DNA of 35,897 bases from an uncultured Agrococcus sp. GTDB lineage: Bacteria > Actinomycetota > Actinomycetes > Actinomycetales > Microbacteriaceae. Position numbers and translations under genes: made by a program. The stretch lies in NCBI RefSeq assembly GCF_945915485.1, contig NZ_CAMEFJ010000018.1, positions 1 through 35,897 of the forward strand. Direction: 5' to 3'. Below, piece by piece: positions 8,321-16,522 of the stretch (its first letter is position 1; every line of letters begins with the position of its first letter). The notes below the pieces were generated by a model. It was given only the letters and a program-made list of their open reading frames with translations. It did not search any database and was not told the DNA's origin.

Positions 8321-8559
8321 ATCGCGAGTGCACAATAGGCTGTCGCGCCAATAGATGGCGTTGACTGCGGTGTGCGGTGTGGACCGAGGGTCGAGTTGCG
8401 CCTCGGGCCACTGCCGCGAAAACGATCCCCCGACCCCAGGAAACACCCCGAATCCTCACGCAACGCCCTATTGGCTTAACCTCTTAGATGGCTCAAGTTT
8501 CGCGCTGAAGCTTCGATGGGTGAATACTTAGCTAGGGAAGACAATAGTAAGGGGTGGGA
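8321..8559. other. Intergenic region, 239 bases
   Basis: No open frame with coding character, no strong hairpin and no tRNA were seen. The right half (about 8470-8545) is AT-richer than its surroundings and is where a promoter for the MMPL gene would be expected, but I cannot pick a convincing -35/-10 pair. Confidence 0.5.
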
Positions 8560-10680
8560 ATGGCCGGGAAATCTCAGAGCGGGCGCGTGCCGGTATGGCT
8601 GCGTGTGCTGCTGCCGTCGCTGCTCATCGTCGGCTGGCTCGCGGTTGCCGGTGTCGGTGGTCCGACGTTCGGCAAACTGTCGGGTGTCATCGTCAACGAC
8701 CAGGCGAGCTTCCTGCCCACCAGCTCCGAATCCGCGCAGGTGCAGGATGCGCTCGACGATTTTCTGGGCGAGGATGAAATCCCCGCCGTACTCATCGCCG
8801 CATCCGATGAAGAGCTGAGCGAAGACGCGCTCGCCGCGTTCGATGCGTTGGCGAGCGATGTAGAAGCGCTCGACCGAGTGCAGGAAGTTTCGCCGGCGAT
8901 ACCGAGCGACGATGGCCGCGCTGTGCAGATCGTCGCGGTGCTGGATTCCGAAGGCGGCTCGACGGAGACGAATCCCGTCATCGATGAGCTGAGAGAAATG
9001 CTCCAGGATGCGCTGCCCGCAGACGTAAACGGCGCGGTCACGGGGCCGGCAGGGTTCACAGCCGACATCGCGCAGGCGTTCTCCGGGATCGACGGTCTGC
9101 TGCTCATCGTGGCGATCATGGCGGTGCTGGTGATTCTCATCATCGTGTATCGATCGCCGTTACTGCCGCTGATCGTGCTCTCGACCTCCGTCTCCGCGCT
9201 CTGCGGATCGGTCTTCGTCGTGTATCAGCTCGCAGCGGCCGAAGTCTTCGAGATTTCCGGGCAGACGCAGGGCATCCTGTTCATTCTGGTGATCGGAGCC
9301 GCGACCGACTACTCACTGCTGTACACGGCCAGATACCGCGAAGCGTTGCGCGAACGCGATACGCGGTGGCAGGCGACCGTAGCCGCGTGGAAGCGAACGT
9401 GGGAACCGGTCGTCGCATCCGGCGGTACCGTGATCGCCGGGCTCATCTGCCTTCTGCTCAGCGAGCTCGCCTCGAACCGGCAGCTCGGCCCTGTCGCGAC
9501 GATCGGCATCCTGGTGTCCATGCTCGCAGCGCTCACGATGCTGCCGGCACTGCTATTGGTGTTCGGCCGGGTCGCGTTCTGGCCCATGAAACTCTCGCAC
9601 GGCAGCGAGGAACGGGCGAAGTCCGGGGTCTGGCAGCGTATCGCCGAGCTCGTGGAACGACGACCGCGGCTCATCTGGATCGTCTCGCTCCTGCTGCTGG
9701 TGGGCGGAGCCGCTGGGCTCATGCAATTGCAGGCCAACGGCGTCGCGTCGAGCGAGTTCGTGGTCGGCCAGTCGGAGGCGAGAGACGGGCAGGAGATGAT
9801 CGGCGAGCACTTCCCGGCAGGGAGCGGTACGCCGACGTACATCGTCGCCGACGAGACTAGCTGGCAGGACGTCGCTGAGGAGGCCCTCGACAACGGAGAG
9901 GTCGAGTCGGTGGCGATCACGAGTGACGATTCGGCTGCGGGCACCGTGCCGTATCCCGCTCCCGAGCAGGGCCCGCTCGCAGCGGCCGAGCCAACCGTGA
10001 TCGAGTCGACCGTGCTCCTGCAGGTGACGCTGACCGAGCCAGCCGACTCCATCGCCGCGCAGGACACGGTCGTCGAATTGCGCGACGCGCTCGCGGACGA
10101 CGACGTGCTCGTGGGAGGGGAGTCCGCGGTGGCGCTCGATACGAACCTGGCGTCGGAGCGGGACAGGGCGCTGATCATTCCCATCGTGCTCGTCGTCATC
10201 GCGCTCATCCTCATGGTGCTCCTGCGCTCCGTCTGGGCGGCGGTGATGTTGACGGTGACGACGGTCGTGTCGTTCGCGACCGCGCTGGGCGTTGCGGCCG
10301 TCGCCTTCCGGATCATCGGCATCCCCGACATGGACCCTTCCGTGCCCCTGTACGCGTTCGTGTTCCTCGTGGCCCTGGGCGTCGACTACAACATCTTCCT
10401 CATGACCCGAGTTCGGGAAGAGGTGGTGCGACTCGGGAACAGGAAGGGCATCCTGGAGGGGCTGATCACAACGGGAGGCGTGATCACGTCAGCAGGGGTC
10501 GTGCTGGCGGCGACGTTCGCGGCGCTCGGTGTGATCCCAGTGCTCTTCCTCGTGCAGCTGGCGATCATCGTTGCCTTCGGTGTGCTGCTCGATACGACGC
10601 TCGTTCGCAGCCTGTTCGTACCTGCGCTCGCCCTGGAACTCGGGCCGCGACTGTGGTGGCCGACTCGTGTTCAGCGATAA
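8560..10680 (+). CDS. MMPL-family RND transporter
   Basis: About 706 residues from the ATG at 8560, chosen over the GTG at 8554 because AAGGGG at 8549-8554 then acts as ribosome site. The protein is a tandem duplication: an N-terminal helix, a soluble loop, five or six membrane helices including GAATDYSLLYTARYREAL, then a second helix, second large soluble loop (roughly residues 380-540) and a second helix bundle with LGVDYNIFLMTRVREE. The paired (A/V)DY motifs in the fourth helix of each half are the proton-relay signature of MmpL proteins. MMPL proteins export lipids, siderophores or drugs by proton motive force. No lipid biosynthesis gene adjoins, so the cargo is unknown. Expressed as a single gene. 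Confidence 0.93.
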   Translation: MAGKSQSGRVPVWLRVLLPSLLIVGWLAVAGVGGPTFGKLSGVIVNDQASFLPTSSESAQVQDALDDFLGEDEIPAVLIAASDEELSEDALAAFDALASDVEALDRVQEVSPAIPSDDGRAVQIVAVLDSEGGSTETNPVIDELREMLQDALPADVNGAVTGPAGFTADIAQAFSGIDGLLLIVAIMAVLVILIIVYRSPLLPLIVLSTSVSALCGSVFVVYQLAAAEVFEISGQTQGILFILVIGAATDYSLLYTARYREALRERDTRWQATVAAWKRTWEPVVASGGTVIAGLICLLLSELASNRQLGPVATIGILVSMLAALTMLPALLLVFGRVAFWPMKLSHGSEERAKSGVWQRIAELVERRPRLIWIVSLLLLVGGAAGLMQLQANGVASSEFVVGQSEARDGQEMIGEHFPAGSGTPTYIVADETSWQDVAEEALDNGEVESVAITSDDSAAGTVPYPAPEQGPLAAAEPTVIESTVLLQVTLTEPADSIAAQDTVVELRDALADDDVLVGGESAVALDTNLASERDRALIIPIVLVVIALILMVLLRSVWAAVMLTVTTVVSFATALGVAAVAFRIIGIPDMDPSVPLYAFVFLVALGVDYNIFLMTRVREEVVRLGNRKGILEGLITTGGVITSAGVVLAATFAALGVIPVLFLVQLAIIVAFGVLLDTTLVRSLFVPALALELGPRLWWPTRVQR

Positions 10681-10691
10681 CGGCTCCATCC

Positions 10692-10736
10692 GGAGGTGGC
10701 GGTAGCTGCATCGTGTGATGCAGCACCGCAGCCTCC
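10692..10736 (+). terminator. Terminator-like hairpin after the MMPL gene
   Basis: A long imperfect inverted repeat: GGAGG...CGGT.GCTGCATC, loop GTGT, GATGCAGC.CCG...CCTCC, followed by TTGT. The inner 8-bp stem GCTGCATC/GATGCAGC is perfect. It starts about 12 bases after the MMPL stop. Confidence 0.6.
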
Positions 10737-10905
10737 TTGTTGAACAGCCATACCGCGCATCTCCACCGCTGTTTTCACGGCAGCGAAGGGCGTTGCTGCG
10801 CCCGGGAAGAATTTGCTACGAAAGGTTGTTATGCTGAGTTAGTTAACATTGTGAATGCGGTTCTTCATCCGCGCCCAATCCTTCTCACCGAACAGGACAA
10901 CGCTC

Positions 10906-11736
10906 ATGTCTCGTCTTCGACGCACCTCGTTCACCGCCGCTCTGCTGGCGACCGCGCTCGCGGTCACGGCCTGCTCCTCCGCGCCCGACGATGCGGGTGA
11001 TTCGGCGGATGCTCCCGCGGAGGAGACGGTAACGCTGCACGTTGCCGGCGTCGCTATGTCGACCATCGACATCGTCGAAGCGGCTTCGGAAGCGATTGGC
11101 GACGGCTATGAGATCGACGTCGTCGAAGTCAACGACTACGTGACGGTCAACAGGCTGTTGAACGACGGTGAGATTCACGCGAACTTCGCACAGCACGAAC
11201 CGTTCATGGAGGAATTCAACGACAAGAACGACGCCGAACTCGTGGCCGTGCAGTCGGTGTACAACTTCACGATCGCCTTCTACTCGAAAGAGCTCGCGAC
11301 CATCGACGAGCTGCAGGACGGCGCGACCATCGCCATCCCGAACGATTCGTCCAATCTGGGGCGGGCGTTGAAGATGCTCGCGGAGGAAGGGTTGATCGAA
11401 CTGGACTCCGACATCGATCCGTACGACGCGACCGTCGCCAACGTGGCCGAGAACCCGCGAGGGTTCGAATTCCTGGAGCTGGAGATCAGTCAATTGAACA
11501 ACGCCTACGACGAGGCGGATCTGGTGTTCCAGTGGCCGGCTCACATCAGTGCACTCGGCCTGAACCCGGACGATGACGGGCTGATAACAGAGCTGGACGA
11601 CGTCTTCGCGCTGCAGCTCGTCGTACGGGCGGAGGACGCCGAGTCGGAGGAGACGCAGGCGCTCATCGATGCGTTCACGAGCGACGAGGTGCGCCGGGTC
11701 ATCGAGGAGAGCGACAGTATCGAGCTCTCGTTCTAA
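10906..11736 (+). CDS. metQ: MetQ/NlpA-family substrate-binding lipoprotein
   Basis: 276 residues from the ATG at 10906. The signal peptide has a basic start, a hydrophobic stretch and a lipobox VTAC with Cys23. The mature domain contains features of NlpA/MetQ binding proteins: DYVTVNRLLNDGEIHANFAQHEPFM near the N-terminal third, the hinge region ATIAIPNDSSNLGRALKML and DLVFQWPAHISALGL. MetQ delivers L- or D-methionine to the MetNI ABC importer. No metN or metI gene lies next to it, so it must use a transporter encoded elsewhere or bind another ligand. It is flanked by a terminator on the left and an unrelated hydrolase on the right. Confidence 0.85.
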   Translation: MSRLRRTSFTAALLATALAVTACSSAPDDAGDSADAPAEETVTLHVAGVAMSTIDIVEAASEAIGDGYEIDVVEVNDYVTVNRLLNDGEIHANFAQHEPFMEEFNDKNDAELVAVQSVYNFTIAFYSKELATIDELQDGATIAIPNDSSNLGRALKMLAEEGLIELDSDIDPYDATVANVAENPRGFEFLELEISQLNNAYDEADLVFQWPAHISALGLNPDDDGLITELDDVFALQLVVRAEDAESEETQALIDAFTSDEVRRVIEESDSIELSF

Positions 11737-11808
11737 CGCCGGTGGTCTATCGGGCGCGCGACTGGCCGGCGTGCATCGACGACTCGTGACACAGGTAGGT
11801 TGGGACGC

Positions 11809-12396
11809 ATGACTCGCAACGCAGCACTCTTGATCGTGGACGTGCAGAACGACTTCACCGAGGGAGGCGCGCTCGGCTGCGAGGGCGGTGCAGCGGTCGC
11901 GGCGCGCATCACCGAACATGTCGCCCAGGCGAATTATTCGACCGTCGTTGCCAGCCGAGACTGGCATGACGCAGACGGCGACAACGGTGGACATTTCGCC
12001 GTCGACGGCGCGCCGAACTTCGTCAACACCTGGCCCGTGCACTGCGTTGCGGGAACTGAGGGTGCCGAGTATCACGCCGCCGTCGACACCGACCAGATTG
12101 ACATCCACGTGAAGAAGGGGATGGGCGAGCCCGCGTACTCGGCGTTCGAAGGGGAGACCGACGAGGGGCTCCCGCTCGCGGAGGAGCTCGCAACCCGGGA
12201 GATCGGCCATCTCGACATCGTTGGAATCGCGACCGAGCACTGTGTCAGGGCATCCGCGCTCGATGCCATCGCGGAGGGTCTTTCCGTGCGCGTCATCAAC
12301 GACCTGACCGCTGCGGTATCCGACGAGGGGCGCATTCGCGCGCTGACCTCCATGGCGGATGCCGGCGCCGTTGTGGTCGGCACGATCGGCGACTAA
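11809..12396 (+). CDS. pncA: Isochorismatase-family hydrolase, probable nicotinamidase
   Basis: 195 residues from the ATG at 11809 (a TTG at 11800 is less likely). The catalytic triad of cysteine hydrolases of this fold is visible: Asp11 (LLIVDVQNDF), Lys102 or Lys103 (HVKKGM) and Cys145 (ATEHCVRAS). The metal-binding set of nicotinamidases is suggested by SRDWHDAD (Asp51, His53) and GGHF (His62). Nicotinamidase converts nicotinamide to nicotinate for NAD salvage in the cytoplasm. Another isochorismatase-like activity cannot be fully excluded, but the DWH metal motif favours PncA. Confidence 0.88.
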   Translation: MTRNAALLIVDVQNDFTEGGALGCEGGAAVAARITEHVAQANYSTVVASRDWHDADGDNGGHFAVDGAPNFVNTWPVHCVAGTEGAEYHAAVDTDQIDIHVKKGMGEPAYSAFEGETDEGLPLAEELATREIGHLDIVGIATEHCVRASALDAIAEGLSVRVINDLTAAVSDEGRIRALTSMADAGAVVVGTIGD

Positions 12397-12455
12397 CCGA
12401 GTTTCAGGACATTCCGTCACGCGTGACGGCTTCGACTACCGATCTCCCGCTTTAC

Positions 12456-12470
12456 GTATTACGGTAATAC
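12456..12470. promoter_or_regulatory. Putative GntR operator upstream of gntR
   Basis: A perfect 7-1-7 palindrome, GTATTAC-G-GTAATAC, centred at 12463, which lies 24 bases before the gntR start. FadR-subfamily regulators bind palindromes of this size. The 13-base string GTATTACGGTAAT recurs at 18876-18888 in the MFS promoter. Its position suggests autorepression. Confidence 0.7.
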
Positions 12471-12493
12471 TGTAAAGCGAATCGGGAGGACGC

Positions 12494-13156
12494 ATGTTGG
12501 AACGGCGTGCTGCACCGCTGCGAGAGCAAGCGGTGGAAGTTATGCGCACAGCGATTATCCGCGGGGAGTTCGAGCCCGGCTCGCGCATGAAGGAGAAAGA
12601 TCTCGAGGGCTACCTCGGAGTCAGCCGTACGGTTGTGCGCGAAACTCTCCGTCAGCTGGAGAGCGAGCGCCTGATCGTGCTGCAGCCGGGCAGCGGGCCG
12701 ATCGTCGCAAGGCTGACCTACGAGGAGGCGCGGCAGCTCTACGAAGTGCGAGGCGCCCTCGAAGCGACCGCCGCCCGGCTGGCGGCGAAGAACGCGAGTG
12801 ATGAGCAGAAACGTGCGCTGCGGGTTGTCTGGGACCGCATCGATGACGCCGCTGTTCTCGATATACAAGAACTGGTCGGGATCAAGAACGACTTCTATGC
12901 GACGTTGATCAACGCGAGCGGCAACGACATCATCGGCGAGCAGCTCGCCGGCGTACAGGCGCGGATAAGCCAGTTGCGTGCGGTCACGCTGAGCGCAGCG
13001 GGGCGAACGGCGGCCACGAAAGACGAACTCGATCGCGTTGTCTCTGCAATCGAGAACGGTGACGAACTTGCCGCATACGAGTTCGCGCACGTCCACGTCA
13101 TGGTCGCGACGGATATCGCGCTGACGTACCTCTCAGAAGAGGATGCGGAGCAGTGA
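12494..13156 (+). CDS. GntR-family regulator (FadR/FCD subfamily)
   Basis: 220 residues. An N-terminal winged helix (PLREQAVEVMRTAIIRGEFEPGSRMKEKDLEGYLGVSRTVVRETLRQLESERLI, about residues 8-62) is followed by an all-helical FCD ligand domain (YEVRGALEATAARLAAKNAS onward to about 215). In typical FCD domains a His coordinates metal in the FHxxL motif; here the equivalent segment reads DFYATLINASGND, so metal binding may differ. It is the first gene of a five-gene plus-strand group and overlaps the next gene by GTGA. It probably represses its own operon and the divergent permease-nitrilase pair through a shared palindrome. The effector is likely an organic acid of this pathway, unknown here. 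Confidence 0.93.
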   Translation: MLERRAAPLREQAVEVMRTAIIRGEFEPGSRMKEKDLEGYLGVSRTVVRETLRQLESERLIVLQPGSGPIVARLTYEEARQLYEVRGALEATAARLAAKNASDEQKRALRVVWDRIDDAAVLDIQELVGIKNDFYATLINASGNDIIGEQLAGVQARISQLRAVTLSAAGRTAATKDELDRVVSAIENGDELAAYEFAHVHVMVATDIALTYLSEEDAEQ

Positions 13157-14052
13157 GCCGCACACTCTTCCTCGGAATGGGGCGCATGGGCGCTCCCATG
13201 TCGGCGCTCCACGCGGAGCGTTTCGAGACGATCGTCTTCGATGTGTTTCCAGACGCCGCTGAACGTGCGGCCGCAGCTTCGAAGGCAATTGCCATAGCGT
13301 CGCTCGCCCCGCTTCCCAATGCCGTCACCACGGTGATACTTATGCTCCCCACGAGCAAACACGTGGAAGACACGGTGCTGGGAGAAGACGGATTGCTCGA
13401 GGCACTGCCGGATGGTGCCCTCGTTATCGATATGAGCTCCAGTGAGCCCGAGAGTACGCAGAGGATTGCCGATGCGGCGAAAGAGCTTGCCGTGCATTAC
13501 GTCGACGCTCCTGTTTCCGGCGGCATCGCCAAGGCGCAGACCGGGGAGCTCTCGATCATGGCAGGCGGTAGCGCCGCCGCTGTTCAAGCCGCTCTGCCGC
13601 ACCTGGAAACCATGGGGAGCTCCATCCAGCACGTCGGACCAGCGGGTGCAGGTCACGCCGCGAAGGCGCTCAACAATCTCGTCAGCGCAACGAACATGGC
13701 TGCCGCAACCGAGGCCGTCACGATCGCATCGAGATTCGGTATCGAGCCGAGCACGATGGTCGCGGTGCTCAACTCGGCCACCGGGATGAGCCAGGCGACC
13801 CAGGTGAAATTCCCGAATCACATTCTTCCCGGCACGTTCGCCTCCGCCTTCGCGTACGACCTGATGCTGAAAGACATGCGCATCGCATTGAATATGGCAG
13901 ATCGGGTCGGCTTCAACCCCGTCACCGCAGCGGCGTTCGACGCGCTGGAAGCGGGGCGGCCACTGCTGGGCGAACATCCGGACCACACGGAAATCGCCAG
14001 AGTCTACGAGCAGCGAACAGGTATCGAAATCCACAGAGAGGACCAGGAATGA
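13153..14052 (+). CDS. NAD(P)-dependent beta-hydroxyacid dehydrogenase (3-hydroxyisobutyrate dehydrogenase family)
   Basis: 299 residues from a GTG overlapping the gntR stop. The N-terminal Rossmann motif is GMGRMGAPM (residues 8-16), substrate-binding DAPVSGG is at 118-124, and the catalytic lysine is Lys171 in GHAAKALNN. The C-terminal helical domain is complete. The family oxidises 3-hydroxyisobutyrate, or reduces tartronate semialdehyde or related beta-semialdehydes. The cofactor region after the second strand (VFDVFPDAAER) carries an acidic residue, which would favour NAD. Membership in the GntR-led operon implies a role in degrading a small carboxylic acid; the exact substrate cannot be read. 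Confidence 0.9.
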   Translation: MSRTLFLGMGRMGAPMSALHAERFETIVFDVFPDAAERAAAASKAIAIASLAPLPNAVTTVILMLPTSKHVEDTVLGEDGLLEALPDGALVIDMSSSEPESTQRIADAAKELAVHYVDAPVSGGIAKAQTGELSIMAGGSAAAVQAALPHLETMGSSIQHVGPAGAGHAAKALNNLVSATNMAAATEAVTIASRFGIEPSTMVAVLNSATGMSQATQVKFPNHILPGTFASAFAYDLMLKDMRIALNMADRVGFNPVTAAAFDALEAGRPLLGEHPDHTEIARVYEQRTGIEIHREDQE

Positions 14053-14462
14053 CTACCGACCCCCAGGAGTACATCGACGACATGGCACGGAAGCGCGGTT
14101 ACGTGCTCGATTACCACAAGGTCATGGCGAAGCAGGATTTCGATGTCCTGCAGGCGACCAACGGTCTGGTCTCGGCGGCGTACCTGAATCAGCGCACGCT
14201 CGACCGGAAGACGAAAGAGCTGATCTTCATCGTCTCGCTGACGGTGATGCGCGCATCCAAGGGGCACATTCAGTCGCACATCCGCGTTGCGCTCGATCTG
14301 GGCCTGACGCCGCAGGAGATCCTGGAAGCGATCGAGATCTCCCTGCCGGAGGCGGGCATCGTGGCGTTCCAGACGGGGTTCGACGCGTGGCGGGAAGTCG
14401 TGGGGGCCGACGGGCTCGAGCCGAACGTCGAAGTGCACGAGGGAGGAGCCGGGAGCTCCTGA
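14049..14462 (+). CDS. Carboxymuconolactone decarboxylase-family protein
   Basis: 137 residues, start ATG overlapping the previous stop (ATGA). The alpha-helical CMD fold is indicated by LDRKTKELIFIVSLTVMRASKGHIQSHIRVALDLGLTPQEILEAIE. The Cys-x-x-Cys pair of the AhpD-like peroxidase branch is absent; the site reads ASKGHIQSH with His residues kept. That argues against a peroxidase and for a decarboxylase or lactone-acting enzyme, or a non-redox role. Known members act in beta-ketoadipate chemistry. It is co-transcribed with the dehydrogenase and the metallo-hydrolase. Confidence 0.85.
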   Translation: MTTDPQEYIDDMARKRGYVLDYHKVMAKQDFDVLQATNGLVSAAYLNQRTLDRKTKELIFIVSLTVMRASKGHIQSHIRVALDLGLTPQEILEAIEISLPEAGIVAFQTGFDAWREVVGADGLEPNVEVHEGGAGSS

Positions 14463-14504
14463 GCGAGCCGCTGCCGACAGGGGTCTACGACGAAAGGGGC
14501 TGCG

Positions 14505-15299
14505 ATGACGCGCTCAGGCTGGGAAGTCATCATCATCCGTCACGGAACCCGGACGGGCCGCAAGAGCGAGGCCTACATGAACTTCTCGTTCTACGGCGAA
14601 GAGGATGCGCCGTACACGACGGACTACTTCTTGTGGGTACTGCGGCGAGGGAGCGACGTGATCCTGATCGATACGGGATTCTCGCGAGCCGGCGCGGAGC
14701 AGCGCGGTAGAACCGTGCTGGTCGACCCGGTCGAAGCGCTCTCCCGCATCGGCATCACTCCGGAGCAGGCACCGCCCATCGTCGTGACGCACGCGCACTA
14801 CGACCACATCGGCAACCTCGACCGATTTCCGGCATCCACGCTGCACATTGCCGCGAGCGAGTACGAGTTCTGGACGAGCGGGATCGCGACCCGGCCCCTG
14901 TTTTCGCACTTCGGTGATCAGGCAGAGGTCGACGACCTCAGGACGGCCGAGCGAGAGGGCCGCCTCGTGCAGTTCTCGGGTGAAACCGAGATCGAGGATG
15001 GCGTCAAGATCATCGAGGTGGGAGGCCACACACCCGGCCAGTCGATGGTCGCCGTCGAAACGGAAGAAGGGCAGGTGCTGCTGGCCAGCGATGCCGCGCA
15101 CTTCTACGAGGAGCTCGATCGCGATATGCCCTTCGTCTCCATGGCGGATGTTCCGGAGTCGTACCGCGTCCTCGAACGTATTCGCGACACGAACGCGGCG
15201 CACGTCGTGACGGGCCACGACCCTTCGACACTCGAGCGGTTTCCCGGATACGGGGATCCGCTGCAGGGTATCGCGGCCATCCTGGGGCGGCACGGATGA
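14505..15299 (+). CDS. Metallo-beta-lactamase-fold hydrolase (lactonase-like)
   Basis: 264 residues, ATG at 14505 with AAAGGGG upstream. The dinuclear metal site is complete: THAHYDH (His96, His98, Asp100, His101), His175 in GGHTPGQ, Asp196 in ASDAAHF and His238 in VTGHDPS. The general layout and YTTDYFLWVLRRGSDVILIDTGF start resemble N-acyl-homoserine lactonases of the AttM/AiiA type and other lactonases. In this operon a catabolic lactone or ester is more plausible than quorum quenching, but that is inference. No signal peptide, so cytoplasmic. Confidence 0.88.
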   Translation: MTRSGWEVIIIRHGTRTGRKSEAYMNFSFYGEEDAPYTTDYFLWVLRRGSDVILIDTGFSRAGAEQRGRTVLVDPVEALSRIGITPEQAPPIVVTHAHYDHIGNLDRFPASTLHIAASEYEFWTSGIATRPLFSHFGDQAEVDDLRTAEREGRLVQFSGETEIEDGVKIIEVGGHTPGQSMVAVETEEGQVLLASDAAHFYEELDRDMPFVSMADVPESYRVLERIRDTNAAHVVTGHDPSTLERFPGYGDPLQGIAAILGRHG

Positions 15300-16501
15300 G
15301 CTTTCCGGAACGTGCACTCGCGCTCTTGCAGCAGGACTCGCGACTGCAGCGCACGACGGCGGGATCGAGCGTCCGTTTCGCCTTCGTCAACGACACCGAC
15401 CGGATGTGCATCCGCGTTGCGGAGGGCCACGTCGAGAGCAGCGAGGAGGCCGACTTCACGCTGTCGGCGCCGGATGCCGTGTGGGCGCGACTCATCTCCG
15501 CGCACCCTGAGCCGGGAGAGCAGCACGTGCTGCCGCAACTGCGGTCCGGCACCATGACGCTCGAGGGCGACGCAAGAGCCTTCGAACGGCACCTGCACGT
15601 GGTCCGACGCGCAGTCGAGGCACTGCGCCCCCGGTCCGGTGCTTCAAGCGCCTCGCGGCCGCGTCGGCAGACGCTCCGCGGCGAGTACGTGCGGATCGAG
15701 AGCAGCGCGGGGTCATCGGACGTGTTCGTCGAGCGGGCCGGATGCGGTCCCCAGCTGCTCTGCCTCGCAACGGCGGGCTCCGACACGACGCAGTTCCACG
15801 GTTTGATCACCGACACCGACATCGCCGACCGCTTCGAACTCATCGCCTTCGATCTGCCTTGGCACGGGAAGTCCGTACCGCCCGCGGGCGTCGATCCGCT
15901 GGCGTACTCGTTGACTCCCGAGCTCTACACGGAGCTCATCATCGCGACAGCAGACGCGCTGGAGCTCGAACGGCCGATTCTCGTCGGCGCCTCGATGGGA
16001 GGAGCGGCGGTCGTCAGGGCGATCGCGCTGCATCCGGAGCGATTCGCGGGAGCCGTCTCGTGCCAGGCGGCGAAGGACGTCGCCGGACGCGCAACCCCCG
16101 CGGCGAGGGCGACCGATGTCGACCAGACGCTCTTCTCACCGGAGTGGACGTACGGCCTGATGAACCCGGCTTCGCCGCAGCAGCATCGCGACCGGGTATG
16201 GTGGGGCTACTCCTCCGGCGCCCACGGGGTCTACATCGGCGATATCGAGGGCTATCAGCAGTGGGACTTCACAGCGGTCTCGGCGAAGTTCACGCCTTCG
16301 AGCCCGCACATCGCCGTCCTCTCGGGCGTGTATGACACGAGCGTTCCGCCTGAGCGGTCGGAGGAACTCGCCGCGAGCATCCCGAACGCCTCGTTCGAGC
16401 GGATGCCGCAGCTCGGTCACTTTCCGCACGCCGAGAACCCGCAGGAGTTCTGGTCGCACCTGCAGCCGGCCCTCGAACGGGTGCTGGCGCATCGGCCGTG
16501 A
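15296..16501 (+). CDS. SCP2-like domain fused to an alpha/beta hydrolase
   Basis: 401 residues, ATG overlapping the previous stop. Residues 1 to about 115 resemble a sterol-carrier-protein-2-like domain (FAFVNDTDRMCIRVAEGH, ADFTLSAPDAVWARLIS, LRSGTMTLEGDARAFERHL). A linker rich in Arg and Ser follows. Residues 140-401 are an alpha/beta hydrolase with nucleophile motif GASMGG (Ser233), Asp347 (GVYDTSVPPE) and His375 (LGHFPHAENP). The fold could hydrolyse an ester, lactone or C-C bond; the SCP2 part would bind a hydrophobic or acyl ligand. It is the last gene of the GntR-led group and converges on the nitrilase gene with a 21-base gap and no obvious terminator. Confidence 0.85.
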   Translation: MSFPERALALLQQDSRLQRTTAGSSVRFAFVNDTDRMCIRVAEGHVESSEEADFTLSAPDAVWARLISAHPEPGEQHVLPQLRSGTMTLEGDARAFERHLHVVRRAVEALRPRSGASSASRPRRQTLRGEYVRIESSAGSSDVFVERAGCGPQLLCLATAGSDTTQFHGLITDTDIADRFELIAFDLPWHGKSVPPAGVDPLAYSLTPELYTELIIATADALELERPILVGASMGGAAVVRAIALHPERFAGAVSCQAAKDVAGRATPAARATDVDQTLFSPEWTYGLMNPASPQQHRDRVWWGYSSGAHGVYIGDIEGYQQWDFTAVSAKFTPSSPHIAVLSGVYDTSVPPERSEELAASIPNASFERMPQLGHFPHAENPQEFWSHLQPALERVLAHRP

Positions 16502-16522
16502 CCGAGCGCGGTTCGTGCATCG

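Noticed and set aside
10885-12420. 511-codon open frame on the minus strand
   Set aside because: Antisense across metQ and the nicotinamidase gene, which show clear motifs; no recognisable fold in the antisense product.
14505-15299. Quorum-quenching lactonase as a defence gene
   Set aside because: The fold fits, but it is translationally packed in a GntR-controlled catabolic operon, so a metabolic substrate is more likely.
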